A stretch of DNA of 64,000 nucleotides, taken from contig JAZGUH010000072.1 of NCBI GenBank assembly GCA_037893225.1, positions 62,001-126,000 on the forward strand, in the 5' to 3' direction. A program made the position numbers and the translations under genes. A model generated the notes under the pieces. It worked only from the letters and a program-made list of their open reading frames with translations. It ran no database searches and was not told the DNA's origin. Position 1 is the first letter of the stretch, and the number at the start of each line of letters is the position of its first letter. Positions 21,565 to 35,242 of the stretch are shown piece by piece. The stretch comes from Hippasteria phrygiana (Eukaryota > Echinodermata > Asteroidea > Valvatida > Goniasteridae).

Positions 21565-23651
21565 ATGAAATATCAACCAAATTCAGTAATTTTGACATGT
21601 ACGGATAGCTTAGATCTGGCGCTACATGTTACAATTATCGGCGGCTTCTTAGAGTTAATACTTGTGGAGAAAATTCAAACCTCGCAATGTTTATTTTCTT
21701 CCCGGCCACCATCTGTGTGCAGATTACCTTTTATTTATTGCTCCATGCCTGTCAAATTCCCTGGGGTATGGACTTGCTTTACTCATTCATAATTTCATGA
21801 AATATCAACCAAATTCAGTAATTTTGACATGTATGGATAGCTTAGATCTGGCGCTACATGTTGCAATTATCGGCGGCTTCTTAGAGTTAAAACTTGTGGA
21901 GAAAATTCAAACCTCGCAATGTTTATTTTCTTTCCGGCCAACATCTGTGTACATGTTACCGTCTATTTATTGCTCCATGCATGTCAAATTCCCTGGGGTA
22001 TGGACTTGCTTTACTCATTCATAATTGCATGAAATATCAACCAAATTCAGTAATTTTGACATGTATGGATAGCTTAGATCTGGCGCTACATGTTGCAATT
22101 ATCGGCGGCTTCTTAGAGTTAACACTTGTGGAGAAAATTCAAACCTCGCAATGTTTATTTTCTTCCCGGCCAACATCTGTGTACATGTTACCGTCTATTT
22201 ATTGCTCCATGCATGTCAAATTCCCTGGGGTATGGACTTGCTTTACTCATTCATAATTGCATGAAATATCAACCAAATTCAGTAATTTTGACATGTATGG
22301 ATAGCTTAGATCTGGCGCTACATGTTGCAATTATCGGCGGCTTCTTAGAGTTAACACTTGTGGAGAAAATTCAAACCTCGCAATGTTTATTTTCTTCCCG
22401 GCCAACATCTGTGTACATGTTACCGTCTATTTATTGCTCCATGCATGTCAAATTCCCTGGGGTATGGACTTGCTTTACTCATTCATAATTGCATGAAATA
22501 TCAACCAAATTCAGTAATTTTGACATGTATGGATAGCTTAGATCTGGCGCTACATGTTGCAATTATCGGCGGCTTCTTAGAGTTAACACTTGTGGAGAAA
22601 ATTCAAACCTCGCAATGTTTATTTTCTTCCCGGCCAACATCTGTGTACATGTTACCGTCTATTTATTGCTCCATGCATGTCAAATTCCCTGGGGTATGGA
22701 CTTGCTTTACTCATTCATAATTGCATGAAATATCAACCAAATTCAGTAATTTTGACATGTATGGATAGCTTAGATCTGGCGCTACATGTTGCAATTATCG
22801 GCGGCTTCTTAGAGTTAACACTTGTGGAGAAAATTCAAACCTCGCAATGTTTATTTTCTTCCCGGCCACCATCTGTGTGCAGATTACCTCTTATTTATTG
22901 CTCCATGCCTGTCAAATTCCCTTGGGTATGGACTTGCTTTACTCATTCATAATTGCATGAAATATCAACCAAATTCAGTAATTTTGACATGTATGGATAG
23001 CTTAGATCTGGCGCTACATGTTGCAATTATCGGCGGCTTCTTAGAGTTAAAACTTGTGGAGAAAATTCAAACCTCGCAATGTTTATTTTCTTTCCGGCCA
23101 ACATCTGTGTGCATATTACCTTCTATTTATTGCTCCATGCCTGTCAAATTCCCTGGGGTATGACTTGCTTTACTCATTCATAATTGCATGAAATATCAAC
23201 CAAATTCAGTAATTTTGACATGTATGGATAGCTTAGATCTGGCGCTACATGTTGCAATTATCGGCGGCTTCTTAGAGTTAAAACTTGGGGAGAAAATTCA
23301 AACCTCGCAATGTTTATTTTCTTTCCGGCCAACATCTGTGTACATGTTACCGTCTATTTATTGCTCCGTGCATGTCAAATTCCCTGGGGTATGGACTTGC
23401 TTTACTCATTCATAATTGCATGAAATATCAACCAAATTCAGTAATTTTGACATGTACGGATAGCTTAGATCTGGCGCTACATGTTACAATTATCGGCGGC
23501 TTCTTAGAGTTAATACTTGTGGAGAAAATTCAAACCTCGCAATGTTTATTTTCTTCCCGGCCACCATCTGTGTGCAGATTACCTTTTATTTATTGCTCCA
23601 TGCCTGTCAAATTCCCTGGGGTATGGACTTGCTTTACTCATTCATAATTTC

Positions 23652-23883
23652 ATGAAATATCAACCAAATTCAGTAATTTTGACATGTATGGATAGCTTAG
23701 ATCTGGCGCTACATGTTGCAATTATCGGCGGCTTCTTAGAGTTAAAACTTGTGGAGAAAATTCAAACCTCGCAATGTTTATTTTCTTCCCGGCCACCATC
23801 TGTGTGCAGATTACCTTTTATTTATTGCTCCATGCCTGTCAAATTCCCTGGGGTATGGACTTGCTTTACTCATTCATAATTTC
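23652..23883 (+). repeat. Monomer type M (232 bp), a95 front with D2 back
   Basis: Front t38, g67, a95; back c137, c145, g158, ttt165-167, c195 and the TTTCATG junction. It follows a D2, consistent with an exchange that copied the D2 back half into the next monomer. Second copy at 28753. Confidence 0.87.
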
Positions 23884-24347
23884 ATGAAATATCAACCAAA
23901 TTCAGTAATTTTGACATGTATGGATAGCTTAGATCTGGCGCTACATGTTGCAATTATCGGCGGCTTCTTAGAGTTAAAACTTGTGGAGAAAATTCAAACC
24001 TCGCAATGTTTATTTTCTTTCCGGCCAACATCTGTGTACATGTTACCGTCTATTTATTGCTCCATGCATGTCAAATTCCCTGGGGTATGGACTTGCTTTA
24101 CTCATTCATAATTGCATGAAATATCAACCAAATTCAGTAATTTTGACATGTACGGATACCTTAGATCTGGCGCTACATGTTACAATTATCGGCGGCTTCT
24201 TAGAGTTAATACTTGTGGAGAAAATTCAAACCTCGCAATGTTTATTTTCTTCCCGGCCACCATCTGTGTGCAGATTACCTTTTATTTATTGCTCCATGCC
24301 TGTCAAATTCCCTGGGGTATGGACTTGCTTTACTCATTCATAATTTC

Positions 24348-27300
24348 ATGAAATATCAACCAAATTCAGTAATTTTGACATGTATGGATAGCTTAGATCT
24401 GGCGCTACATGTTGCAATTATCGGCGGCTTCTTAGAGTTAAAACTTGTGGAGAAAATTCAAACCTCGCAATGTTTATTTTCTTCCCGGCCAACATCTGTG
24501 TGCATATTACCGTCTATTTATTGCTCCATGCATGTCAAATTCCCTGGGGTATGGACTTGCTTTACTCATTCATAATTGCATGAAATATCAACCAAATTCA
24601 GTAATTTTGACATGTATGGATAGCTTAGATCTGGCGCTACATGTTGCAATTATCGGCGGCTTCTTAGAGTTAAAACTTGTGGAGAAAATTCAAACCTCGC
24701 AATGTTTATTTTCTTTCCGGCCAACATCTGTGTACATGTTACCGTCTATTTATTGCTCCATGCATGTCAAATTCCCTGGGGTATGGACTTGCTTTACTCA
24801 TTCATAATTGCATGAAATATCAACCAAATTCAGTAATTTTGACATGTATGGATAGCTTAGATCTGGCGCTACATGTTGCAATTATCGGCGGCTTCTTAGA
24901 GTTAACACTTGTGGAGAAAATTCAAACCTCGCAATGTTTATTTTCTTCCCGGCCAACATCTGTGTACATGTTACCGTCTATTTATTGCTCCATGCATGTC
25001 AAATTCCCTGGGGTATGGACTTGCTTTACTCATTCATAATTGCATGAAATATCAACCAAATTCAGTAATTTTGACATGTATGGATAGCTTAGATCTGGCG
25101 CTACATGTTGCAATTATCGGCGGCTTCTTAGAGTTAAAACTTGTGGGGAAAATTCAAACCTCGCAATGTTTATTTTCTTTCCGGCCAACATCTGTGTGCA
25201 TATTACCTTCTATTTATTGCTCCATGCCTGTCAAATTCCCTGGGGTATGACTTGCTTTACTCATTCATAATTGCATGAAATATCAACCAAATTCAGTAAT
25301 TTTGACATGTATGGATAGCTTAGATCTGGCGCTACATGTTGCAATTATCGGCGGCTTCTTAGAGTTAAAACTTGTGGAGAAAATTCAAACCTCGCAATGT
25401 TTATTTTCTTTCCGGCCAACATCTGTGTACATGTTACCGTCTATTTATTGCTCCATGCATGTCAAATTGCCTGGGGTATGGACTTGCTTTACTCATTCAT
25501 AATTGCATGAAATATCAACCAAATTCAGTAATTTTGACATGTATGGATAGCTTAGATCTGGCGCTACATGTTGCAATTATCGGCGGCTTCTTAGAGTTAA
25601 CACTTGTGGAGAAAATTCAAACCTCGCAATGTTTATTTTCTTCCCGGCCAACATCTGTGTACATGTTACCGTCTATTTATTGCTCCATGCATGTCAAATT
25701 CCCTGGGGTATGGACTTGCTTTACTCATTCATAATTGCATGAAATATCAACCAAATTCAGTAATTTTGACATGTATGGATAGCTTAGATCTGGCGCTACA
25801 TGTTGCAATTATCGGCGGCTTCTTAGAGTTAACACTTGTGGAGAAAATTCAAACCTCGCAATGTTTATTTTCTTCCCGGCCACCATCTGTGTGCAGATTA
25901 CCTCTTATTTATTGCTCCATGCCTGTCAAATTCCCTGGGGTATGGACTTGCTTTACTCATTCATAATTGCATGAAATATCAACCAAATTCAGTAATTTTG
26001 ACATGTATGGATAGCTTAGATCTGGCGCTACATGTTGCAATTATCGGCGGCTTCTTAGAGTTAAAACTTGTGGAGAAAATTCAAACCTCGCAATGTTTAT
26101 TTTCTTTCCGGCCAACATCTGTGTGCATATTACCTTCTATTTATTGCTCCATGCCTGTCAAATTCCCTGGGGTATGACTTGCTTTACTCATTCATAATTG
26201 CATGAAATATCAACCAAATTCAGTAATTTTGACATGTATGGATAGCTTAGATCTGGCGCTACATGTTGCAATTATCGGCGGCTTCTTAGAGTTAAAACTT
26301 GTGGAGAAAATTCAAACCTCGCAATGTTTATTTTCTTCCCGGCCAACATCTGTGTGCATATTACCGTCTATTTATTGCTCCATGCATGTCAAATTCCCTG
26401 GGGTATGGACTTGCTTTACTCATTCATAATTGCATGAAATATCAACCAAATTCAGTAATTTTGACATGTATGGATAGCTTAGATCTGGCGCTACATGTTG
26501 CAATTATCGGCGGCTTCTTAGAGTTAAAACTTGTGGAGAAAATTCAAACCTCGCAATGTTTATTTTCTTTCCGGCCAACATCTGTGTACATGTTACCGTC
26601 TATTTATTGCTCCATGCATGTCAAATTCCCTGGGGTATGGACTTGCTTTACTCATTCATAATTGCATGAAATATCAACCAAATTCAGTAATTTTGACATG
26701 TATGGATAGCTTAGATCTGGCGCTACATGTTGCAATTATCGGCGGCTTCTTAGAGTTAACACTTGTGGAGAAAATTCAAACCTCGCAATGTTTATTTTCT
26801 TCCCGGCCAACATCTGTGTACATGTTACCGTCTATTTATTGCTCCGTGCATGTCAAATTCCCTGGGGTATGGACTTGCTTTACTCATTCATAATTGCATG
26901 AAATATCAACCAAATTCAGTAATTTTGACATGTACGGATAGCTTAGATCTGGCGCTACATGTTACAATTATCGGCGGCTTCTTAGAGTTAATACTTGTGG
27001 AGAAAATTCAAACCTCGCAATGTTTATTTTCTTCCCGGCCACCATCTGTGTGCAGATTACCTTTTATTTATTGCTCCATGCCTGTCAAATTCCCTGGGGT
27101 ATGGACTTGCTTTACTCATTCATAATTTCATGAAATATCAACCAAATTCAGTAATTTTGACATGTATGGATAGCTTAGATCTGGCGCTACATGTTGCAAT
27201 TATCGGCGGCTTCTTAGAGTTAAAACTTGTGGAGAAAATTCAAACCTCGCAATGTTTATTTTCTTTCCGGCCAACATCTGTGTACATGTTACCGTCTATT

Positions 27301-29216
27301 TATTGCTCCATGCATGTCAAATTCCCTGGGGTATGGACTTGCTTTACTCATTCATAATTGCATGAAATATCAACCAAATTCAGTAATTTTGACATGTATG
27401 GATAGCTTAGATCTGGCGCTACATGTTGCAATTATCGGCGGCTTCTTAGAGTTAACACTTGTGGAGAAAATTCAAACCTCGCAATGTTTATTTTCTTCCC
27501 GGCCAACATCTGTGTACATGTTACCGTCTATTTATTGCTCCATGCATGTCAAATTCCCTGGGGTATGGACTTGCTTTACTCATTCATAATTGCATGAAAT
27601 ATCAACCAAATTCAGTAATTTTGACATGTATGGATAGCTTAGATCTGGCGCTACATGTTGCAATTATCGGCGGCTTCTTAGAGTTAACACTTGTGGAGAA
27701 AATTCAAACCTCGCAATGTTTATTTTCTTCCCGGCCAACATCTGTGTACATGTTACCGTCTATTTATTGCTCCATGCATGTCAAATTCCCTGGGGTATGG
27801 ACTTGCTTTACTCATTCATAATTGCATGAAATATCAACCAAATTCAGTAATTTTGACATGTATGGATAGCTTAGATCTGGCGCTACATGTTGCAATTATC
27901 GGCGGCTTCTTAGAGTTAACACTTGTGGAGAAAATTCAAACCTCGCAATGTTTATTTTCTTCCCGGCCACCATCTGTGTGCAGATTACCTCTTATTTATT
28001 GCTCCATGCCTGTCAAATTCCCTTGGGTATGGACTTGCTTTACTCATTCATAATTGCATGAAATATCAACCAAATTCAGTAATTTTGACATGTATGGATA
28101 GCTTAGATCTGGCGCTACATGTTGCAATTATCGGCGGCTTCTTAGAGTTAAAACTTGTGGAGAAAATTCAAACCTCGCAATGTTTATTTTCTTTCCGGCC
28201 AACATCTGTGTGCATATTACCTTCTATTTATTGCTCCATGCCTGTCAAATTCCCTGGGGTATGACTTGCTTTACTCATTCATAATTGCATGAAATATCAA
28301 CCAAATTCAGTAATTTTGACATGTATGGATAGCTTAGATCTGGCGCTACATGTTGCAATTATCGGCGGCTTCTTAGAGTTAAAACTTGGGGAGAAAATTC
28401 AAACCTCGCAATGTTTATTTTCTTTCCGGCCAACATCTGTGTACATGTTACCGTCTATTTATTGCTCCGTGCATGTCAAATTCCCTGGGGTATGGACTTG
28501 CTTTACTCATTCATAATTGCATGAAATATCAACCAAATTCAGTAATTTTGACATGTACGGATAGCTTAGATCTGGCGCTACATGTTACAATTATCGGCGG
28601 CTTCTTAGAGTTAATACTTGTGGAGAAAATTCAAACCTCGCAATGTTTATTTTCTTCCCGGCCACCATCTGTGTGCAGATTACCTTTTATTTATTGCTCC
28701 ATGCCTGTCAAATTCCCTGGGGTATGGACTTGCTTTACTCATTCATAATTTCATGAAATATCAACCAAATTCAGTAATTTTGACATGTATGGATAGCTTA
28801 GATCTGGCGCTACATGTTGCAATTATCGGCGGCTTCTTAGAGTTAAAACTTGTGGAGAAAATTCAAACCTCGCAATGTTTATTTTCTTCCCGGCCACCAT
28901 CTGTGTGCAGATTACCTTTTATTTATTGCTCCATGCCTGTCAAATTCCCTGGGGTATGGACTTGCTTTACTCATTCATAATTTCATGAAATATCAACCAA
29001 ATTCAGTAATTTTGACATGTATGGATAGCTTAGATCTGGCGCTACATGTTGCAATTATCGGCGGCTTCTTAGAGTTAAAACTTGTGGAGAAAATTCAAAC
29101 CTCGCAATGTTTATTTTCTTTCCGGCCAACATCTGTGTACATGTTACCGTCTATTTATTGCTCCATGCATGTCAAATTCCCTGGGGTATGGACTTGCTTT
29201 ACTCATTCATAATTGC
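24348..29216 (+). repeat. Large duplication unit, copy 2 (21 monomers, 4,869 bp; one J fewer)
   Basis: Starts: K 24348, I 24580, J 24812, B(GTGGGGAAA) 25044, L 25275, J 25507, A 25739, B 25971, K 26202, I 26434, J(g181) 26666, D2 26898, I 27130, J 27362, J 27594, A(t199) 27826, B 28058, C 28289, D2 28521, M 28753, I 28985. It matches 19015-24115 apart from two Js instead of three before A(t199). I saw no difference in conceptual translation; I did not align every base. Confidence 0.91.
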
Positions 29217-30607
29217 ATGAAATATCAACCAAATTCAGTAATTTTGACATGTATGGATAGCTTAGATCTGGCGCTACATGTTGCAATTATCGGCGGCTTC
29301 TTAGAGTTAACACTTGTGGAGAAAATTCAAACCTCGCAATGTTTATTTTCTTCCCGGCCAACATCTGTGTACATGTTACCGTCTATTTATTGCTCCATGC
29401 ATGTCAAATTCCCTGGGGTATGGACTTGCTTTACTCATTCATAATTGCATGAAATATCAACCAAATTCAGTAATTTTGACATGTATGGATAGCTTAGATC
29501 TGGCGCTACATGTTGCAATTATCGGCGGCTTCTTAGAGTTAACACTTGTGGAGAAAATTCAAACCTCGCAATGTTTATTTTCTTCCCGGCCAACATCTGT
29601 GTACATGTTACCGTCTATTTATTGCTCCATGCATGTCAAATTCCCTGGGGTATGGACTTGCTTTACTCATTCATAATTGCATGAAATATCAACCAAATTC
29701 AGTAATTTTGACATGTATGGATAGCTTAGATCTGGCGCTACATGTTGCAATTATCGGCGGCTTCTTAGAGTTAACACTTGTGGAGAAAATTCAAACCTCG
29801 CAATGTTTATTTTCTTCCCGGCCACCATCTGTGTGCAGATTACCTCTTATTTATTGCTCCATGCCTGTCAAATTCCCTTGGGTATGGACTTGCTTTACTC
29901 ATTCATAATTGCATGAAATATCAACCAAATTCAGTAATTTTGACATGTATGGATAGCTTAGATCTGGCGCTACATGTTGCAATTATCGGCGGCTTCTTAG
30001 AGTTAAAACTTGTGGAGAAAATTCAAACCTCGCAATGTTTATTTTCTTTCCGGCCAACATCTGTGTGCATATTACCTTCTATTTATTGCTCCATGCCTGT
30101 CAAATTCCCTGGGGTATGACTTGCTTTACTCATTCATAATTGCATGAAATATCAACCAAATTCAGTAATTTTGACATGTATGGATAGCTTAGATCTGGCG
30201 CTACATGTTGCAATTATCGGCGGCTTCTTAGAGTTAAAACTTGGGGAGAAAATTCAAACCTCGCAATGTTTATTTTCTTTCCGGCCAACATCTGTGTACA
30301 TGTTACCGTCTATTTATTGCTCCGTGCATGTCAAATTCCCTGGGGTATGGACTTGCTTTACTCATTCATAATTGCATGAAATATCAACCAAATTCAGTAA
30401 TTTTGACATGTACGGATAGCTTAGATCTGGCGCTACATGTTACAATTATCGGCGGCTTCTTAGAGTTAATACTTGTGGAGAAAATTCAAACCTCGCAATG
30501 TTTATTTTCTTCCCGGCCACCATCTGTGTGCAGATTACCTTTTATTTATTGCTCCATGCCTGTCAAATTCCCTGGGGTATGGACTTGCTTTACTCATTCA
30601 TAATTTC
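27826..30607 (+). repeat. Eight-monomer repeat A(t199) B C D2 M I J J, one and a half copies (period 1,855 bp)
   Basis: Copy 1 is 27826-29680 (27826, 28058, 28289, 28521, 28753, 28985, 29217, 29449). Copy 2 begins A(t199) 29681, B 29913, C 30144, D2 30376 and then changes to K at 30608. The unit overlaps the end of the large duplication, so it arose as a nested event. Confidence 0.88.
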
Positions 30608-32461
30608 ATGAAATATCAACCAAATTCAGTAATTTTGACATGTATGGATAGCTTAGATCTGGCGCTACATGTTGCAATTATCGGCGGCTTCTTAGAGTTA
30701 AAACTTGTGGAGAAAATTCAAACCTCGCAATGTTTATTTTCTTCCCGGCCAACATCTGTGTGCATATTACCGTCTATTTATTGCTCCATGCATGTCAAAT
30801 TCCCTGGGGTATGGACTTGCTTTACTCATTCATAATTGCATGAAATATCAACCAAATTCAGTAATTTTGACATGTATGGATAGCTTAGATCTGGCGCTAC
30901 ATGTTGCAATTATCGGCGGCTTCTTAGAGTTAAAACTTGTGGAGAAAATTCAAACCTCGCAATGTTTATTTTCTTTCCGGCCAACATCTGTGTACATGTT
31001 ACCGTCTATTTATTGCTCCATGCATGTCAAATTCCCTGGGGTATGGACTTGCTTTACTCATTCATAATTGCATGAAATATCAACCAAATTCAGTAATTTT
31101 GACATGTATGGATAGCTTAGATCTGGCGCTACATGTTGCAATTATCGGCGGCTTCTTAGAGTTAACACTTGTGGAGAAAATTCAAACCTCGCAATGTTTA
31201 TTTTCTTCCCGGCCAACATCTGTGTACATGTTACCGTCTATTTATTGCTCCATGCATGTCAAATTCCCTGGGGTATGGACTTGCTTTACTCATTCATAAT
31301 TGCATGAAATATCAACCAAATTCAGTAATTTTGACATGTATGGATAGCTTAGATCTGGCGCTACATGTTGCAATTATCGGCGGCTTCTTAGAGTTAAAAC
31401 TTGTGGAGAAAATTCAAACCTCGCAATGTTTATTTTCTTTCCGGCCAACATCTGTGTGCATATTACCTTCTATTTATTGCTCCATGCCTGTCAAATTCCC
31501 TGGGGTATGACTTGCTTTACTCATTCATAATTGCATGAAATATCAACCAAATTCAGTAATTTTGACATGTATGGATAGCTTAGATCTGGCGCTACATGTT
31601 GCAATTATCGGCGGCTTCTTAGAGTTAAAACTTGTGGAGAAAATTCAAACCTCGCAATGTTTATTTTCTTTCCGGCCAACATCTGTGTACATGTTACCGT
31701 CTATTTATTGCTCCATGCATGTCAAATTGCCTGGGGTATGGACTTGCGTTACTCATTCATAATTGCATGAAATATCAACCAAATTCAGTAATTTTGACAT
31801 GTATGGATAGCTTAGATCTGGCGCTACATGTTGCAATTATCGGCGGCTTCTTAGAGTTAACACTTGTGGAGAAAATTCAAACCTCGCAATGTTTATTTTC
31901 TTCCCGGCCAACATCTGTGTGCATGTTACCGTCTATTTATTGCTCCATGCATGTCAAATTCCCTGGGGTATGGACTTGCTTTACTCATTCATAATTGCAT
32001 GAAATATCAACCAAATTCAGTAATTTTGACATGTATGGATAGCTTAGATCTGGCGCTACATGTTGCAATTATCGGCGGCTTCTTAGAGTTAACACTTGTG
32101 GAGAAAATTCAAACCTCGCAATGTTTATTTTCTTCCCGGCCACCATCTGTGTGCAGATTACCTCTTATTTATTGCTCCATGCCTGTCAAATTCCCTGGGG
32201 TATGGACTTGCTTTACTCATTCATAATTGCATGAAATATCAACCAAATTCAGTAATTTTGACATGTATGGATAGCTTAGATCTGGCGCTACATGTTGCAA
32301 TTATCGGCGGCTTCTTAGAGTTAAAACTTGTGGAGAAAATTCAAACCTCGCAATGTTTATTTTCTTTCCGGCCAACATCTGTGTGCATATTACCTTCTAT
32401 TTATTGCTCCATGCCTGTCAAATTCCCTGGGGTATGACTTGCTTTACTCATTCATAATTGC
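30608..32461 (+). repeat. Higher-order unit, 8 monomers K I J B L J A B (1,854 bp)
   Basis: Starts: 30608, 30840, 31072, 31304, 31535, 31767, 31999, 32231. Private changes: L at 31535 reads CTTGCGTTA; J at 31767 reads GTGTGCATG. This order equals the first eight monomers of the 19015 and 24348 units, so it is the founder pattern of the zone to the right. Confidence 0.9.
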
Positions 32462-35242
32462 ATGAAATATCAACCAAATTCAGTAATTTTGACATGTATG
32501 GATAGCTTAGATCTGGCGCTACATGTTGCAATTATCGGCGGCTTCTTAGAGTTAAAACTTGTGGAGAAAATTCAAACCTCGCAATGTTTATTTTCTTCCC
32601 GGCCAACATCTGTGTGCATATTACCGTCTATTTATTGCTCCATGCATGTCAAATTCCCTGGGGTATGGACTTGCTTTACTCATTCATAATTGCATGACAT
32701 ATCAACCAAATTCAGTAATTTTGACATGTATGGATAGCTTAGATCTGGCGCTACATGTTGCAATTATCGGCGGCTTCTTAGAGTTAAAACTTGTGGAGAA
32801 AATTCAAACCTCGCAATGTTTATTTTCTTTCCGGCCAACATCTGTGTACATGTTACCGTCTATTTATTGCTCCATGCATGTCAAATTCCCTGGGGTATGG
32901 ACTTGCTTTACTCATTCATAATTGCATGAAATATCAACCAAATTCAGTAATTTTGACATGTATGGATAGCTTAGATCTGGCGCTACATGTTGCAATTATC
33001 GGCGGCTTCTTAGAGTTAACACTTGTGGAGAAAATTCAAACCTCGCAATGTTTATTTTCTTCCCGGCCAACATCTGTGTACATGTTACCGTCTATTTATT
33101 GCTCCATGCATGTCAAATTCCCTGGGGTATGGACTTGCTTTACTCATTCATAATTGCATGAAATATCAACCAAATTCAGTAATTTTGACATGTATGGATA
33201 GCTTAGATCTGGCGCTACATGTTGCAATTATCGGCGGCTTCTTAGAGTTAAAACTTGTGGAGAAAATTCAAACCTCGCAATGTTTATTTTCTTTCCGGCC
33301 AACATCTGTGTGCATATTACCTTCTATTTATTGCTCCATGCCTGTCAAATTCCCTGGGGTATGACTTGCTTTACTCATTCATAATTGCATGAAATATCAA
33401 CCAAATTCAGTAATTTTGACATGTATGGATAGCTTAGATCTGGCGCTACATGTTGCAATTATCGGCGGCTTCTTAGAGTTAAAACTTGTGGAGAAAATTC
33501 AAACCTCGCAATGTTTATTTTCTTTCCGGCCAACATCTGTGTACATGTTACCGTCTATTTATTGCTCCATGCATGTCAAATTGCCTGGGGTATGGACTTG
33601 CTTTACTCATTCATAATTGCATGAAATATCAACCAAATTCAGTAATTTTGACATGTATGGATAGCTTAGATCTGGCGCTACATGTTGCAATTATCGGCGG
33701 CTTCTTAGAGTTAAAACTTGTGGAGAAAATTCAAACCTCGCAATGTTTATTTTCTTCCCGGCCAACATCTGTGTGCATATTACCGTCTATTTATTGCTCC
33801 ATGCATGTAAAATTCTCTGGGGTATGGACTTGCTTTACTCATTCATAATTGCATGAAATATCAACCAAATTCAGTAATTTTGACATGTATGGATAGCTTA
33901 GATCTGGCGCTACATGTTGCAATTATCGGCGGCTTCTTAGAGTTAACACTTGTGGAGAAAATTCAAACCTCGCAATGTTTATTTTCTTCCCGGCCAACAT
34001 CTGTGTACATGTTACCGTCTATTTATTGCTCCATGCATGTCAAATTCCCTGGGGTATGGACTTGCTTTACTCATTCATAATTGCATGAAATATCAACCAA
34101 ATTCAGTAATTTTGACATGTATGGATAGCTTAGATCTGGCGCTACATGTTGCAATTATCGGCGGCTTCTTAGAGTTAAAACTTGTGGAGAAAATTCAAAC
34201 CTCGCAATGTTTATTTTCTTTCCGGCCAACATCTGTGTGCATATTACCTTCTATTTATTGCTCCATGCCTGTCAAATTCCCTGGGGTATGACTTGCTTTA
34301 CTCATTCATAATTGCATGAAATATCAACCAAATTCAGTAATTTTGACATGTATGGATAGCTTAGATCTGGCGCTACATGTTGCAATTATCGGCGGCTTCT
34401 TAGAGTTAAAACTTGTGGAGAAAATTCAAACCTCGCAATGTTTATTTTCTTTCCGGCCAACATCTGTGTACATGTTACCGTCTATTTATTGCTCCATGCA
34501 TGTCAAATTGCCTGGGGTATGGACTTGCTTTACTCATTCATAATTGCATGAAATATCAACCAAATTCAGTAATTTTGACATGTATGGATAGCTTAGATCT
34601 GGCGCTACATGTTGCAATTATCGGCGGCTTCTTAGAGTTAACACTTGTGGAGAAAATTCAAACCTCGCAATGTTTATTTTCTTCCCGGCCAACATCTGTG
34701 TACATGTTACCGTCTATTTATTGCTCCATGCATGTCAAATTCCCTGGGGTATGGACTTGCTTTACTCATTCATAATTGCATGAAATATCAACCAAATTCA
34801 GTAATTTTGACATGTATGGATAGCTTAGATCTGGCGCTACATGTTGCAATTATCGGCGGCTTCTTAGAGTTAACACTTGTGGAGAAAATTCAAACCTCGC
34901 AATGTTTATTTTCTTCCCGGCCACCATCTGTGTGCAGATTACCTCTTATTTATTGCTCCATGCCTGTCAAATTCCCTGGGGTATGGACTTGCTTTACCCA
35001 TTCATAATTGCATGAAATATCAACCAAATTCAGTAATTTTGACATGTATGGATAGCTTAGATCTGGCGCTACATGTTGCAATTATCGGCGGCTTCTTAGA
35101 GTTAAAACTTGTGGAGAAAATTCAAACCTCGCAATGTTTATTTTCTTTCCGGCCAACATCTGTGTGCATATTACCTTCTATTTATTGCTCCATGCCTGTC
35201 AAATTCCCTGGGGTATGACTTGCTTTACTCATTCATAATTGC
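32462..35242 (+). repeat. Higher-order unit, 12 monomers K I J B L K J B L J A B (2,781 bp), copy 1
   Basis: Starts: 32462, 32694, 32926, 33158, 33389, 33621, 33853, 34085, 34316, 34548, 34780, 35012. Compared with the 8-mer, K J B L is inserted. Private: I at 32694 reads GCATGACAT; K at 33621 reads GTAAAATTCTC; A at 34780 reads TTTACCCAT. Confidence 0.9.

Larger units (their letters stand above)
19015..24347 (+). repeat. Large duplication unit, 23 monomers (5,333 bp), copy 1
   Basis: Starts: K 19015, I 19247, J 19479, B 19711 (GTGGGGAAA), L 19942, J 20174, A 20406, B 20638, K 20869, I 21101, J(g181) 21333, D2 21565, I 21797, J 22029, J 22261, J 22493, A(t199) 22725, B 22957, C 23188, D2 23420, M 23652, I 23884, D2 24116 (private GGATACC). 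Its order, with the private GTGGGGAAA and J(g181) markers, recurs from 24348. Confidence 0.91.
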
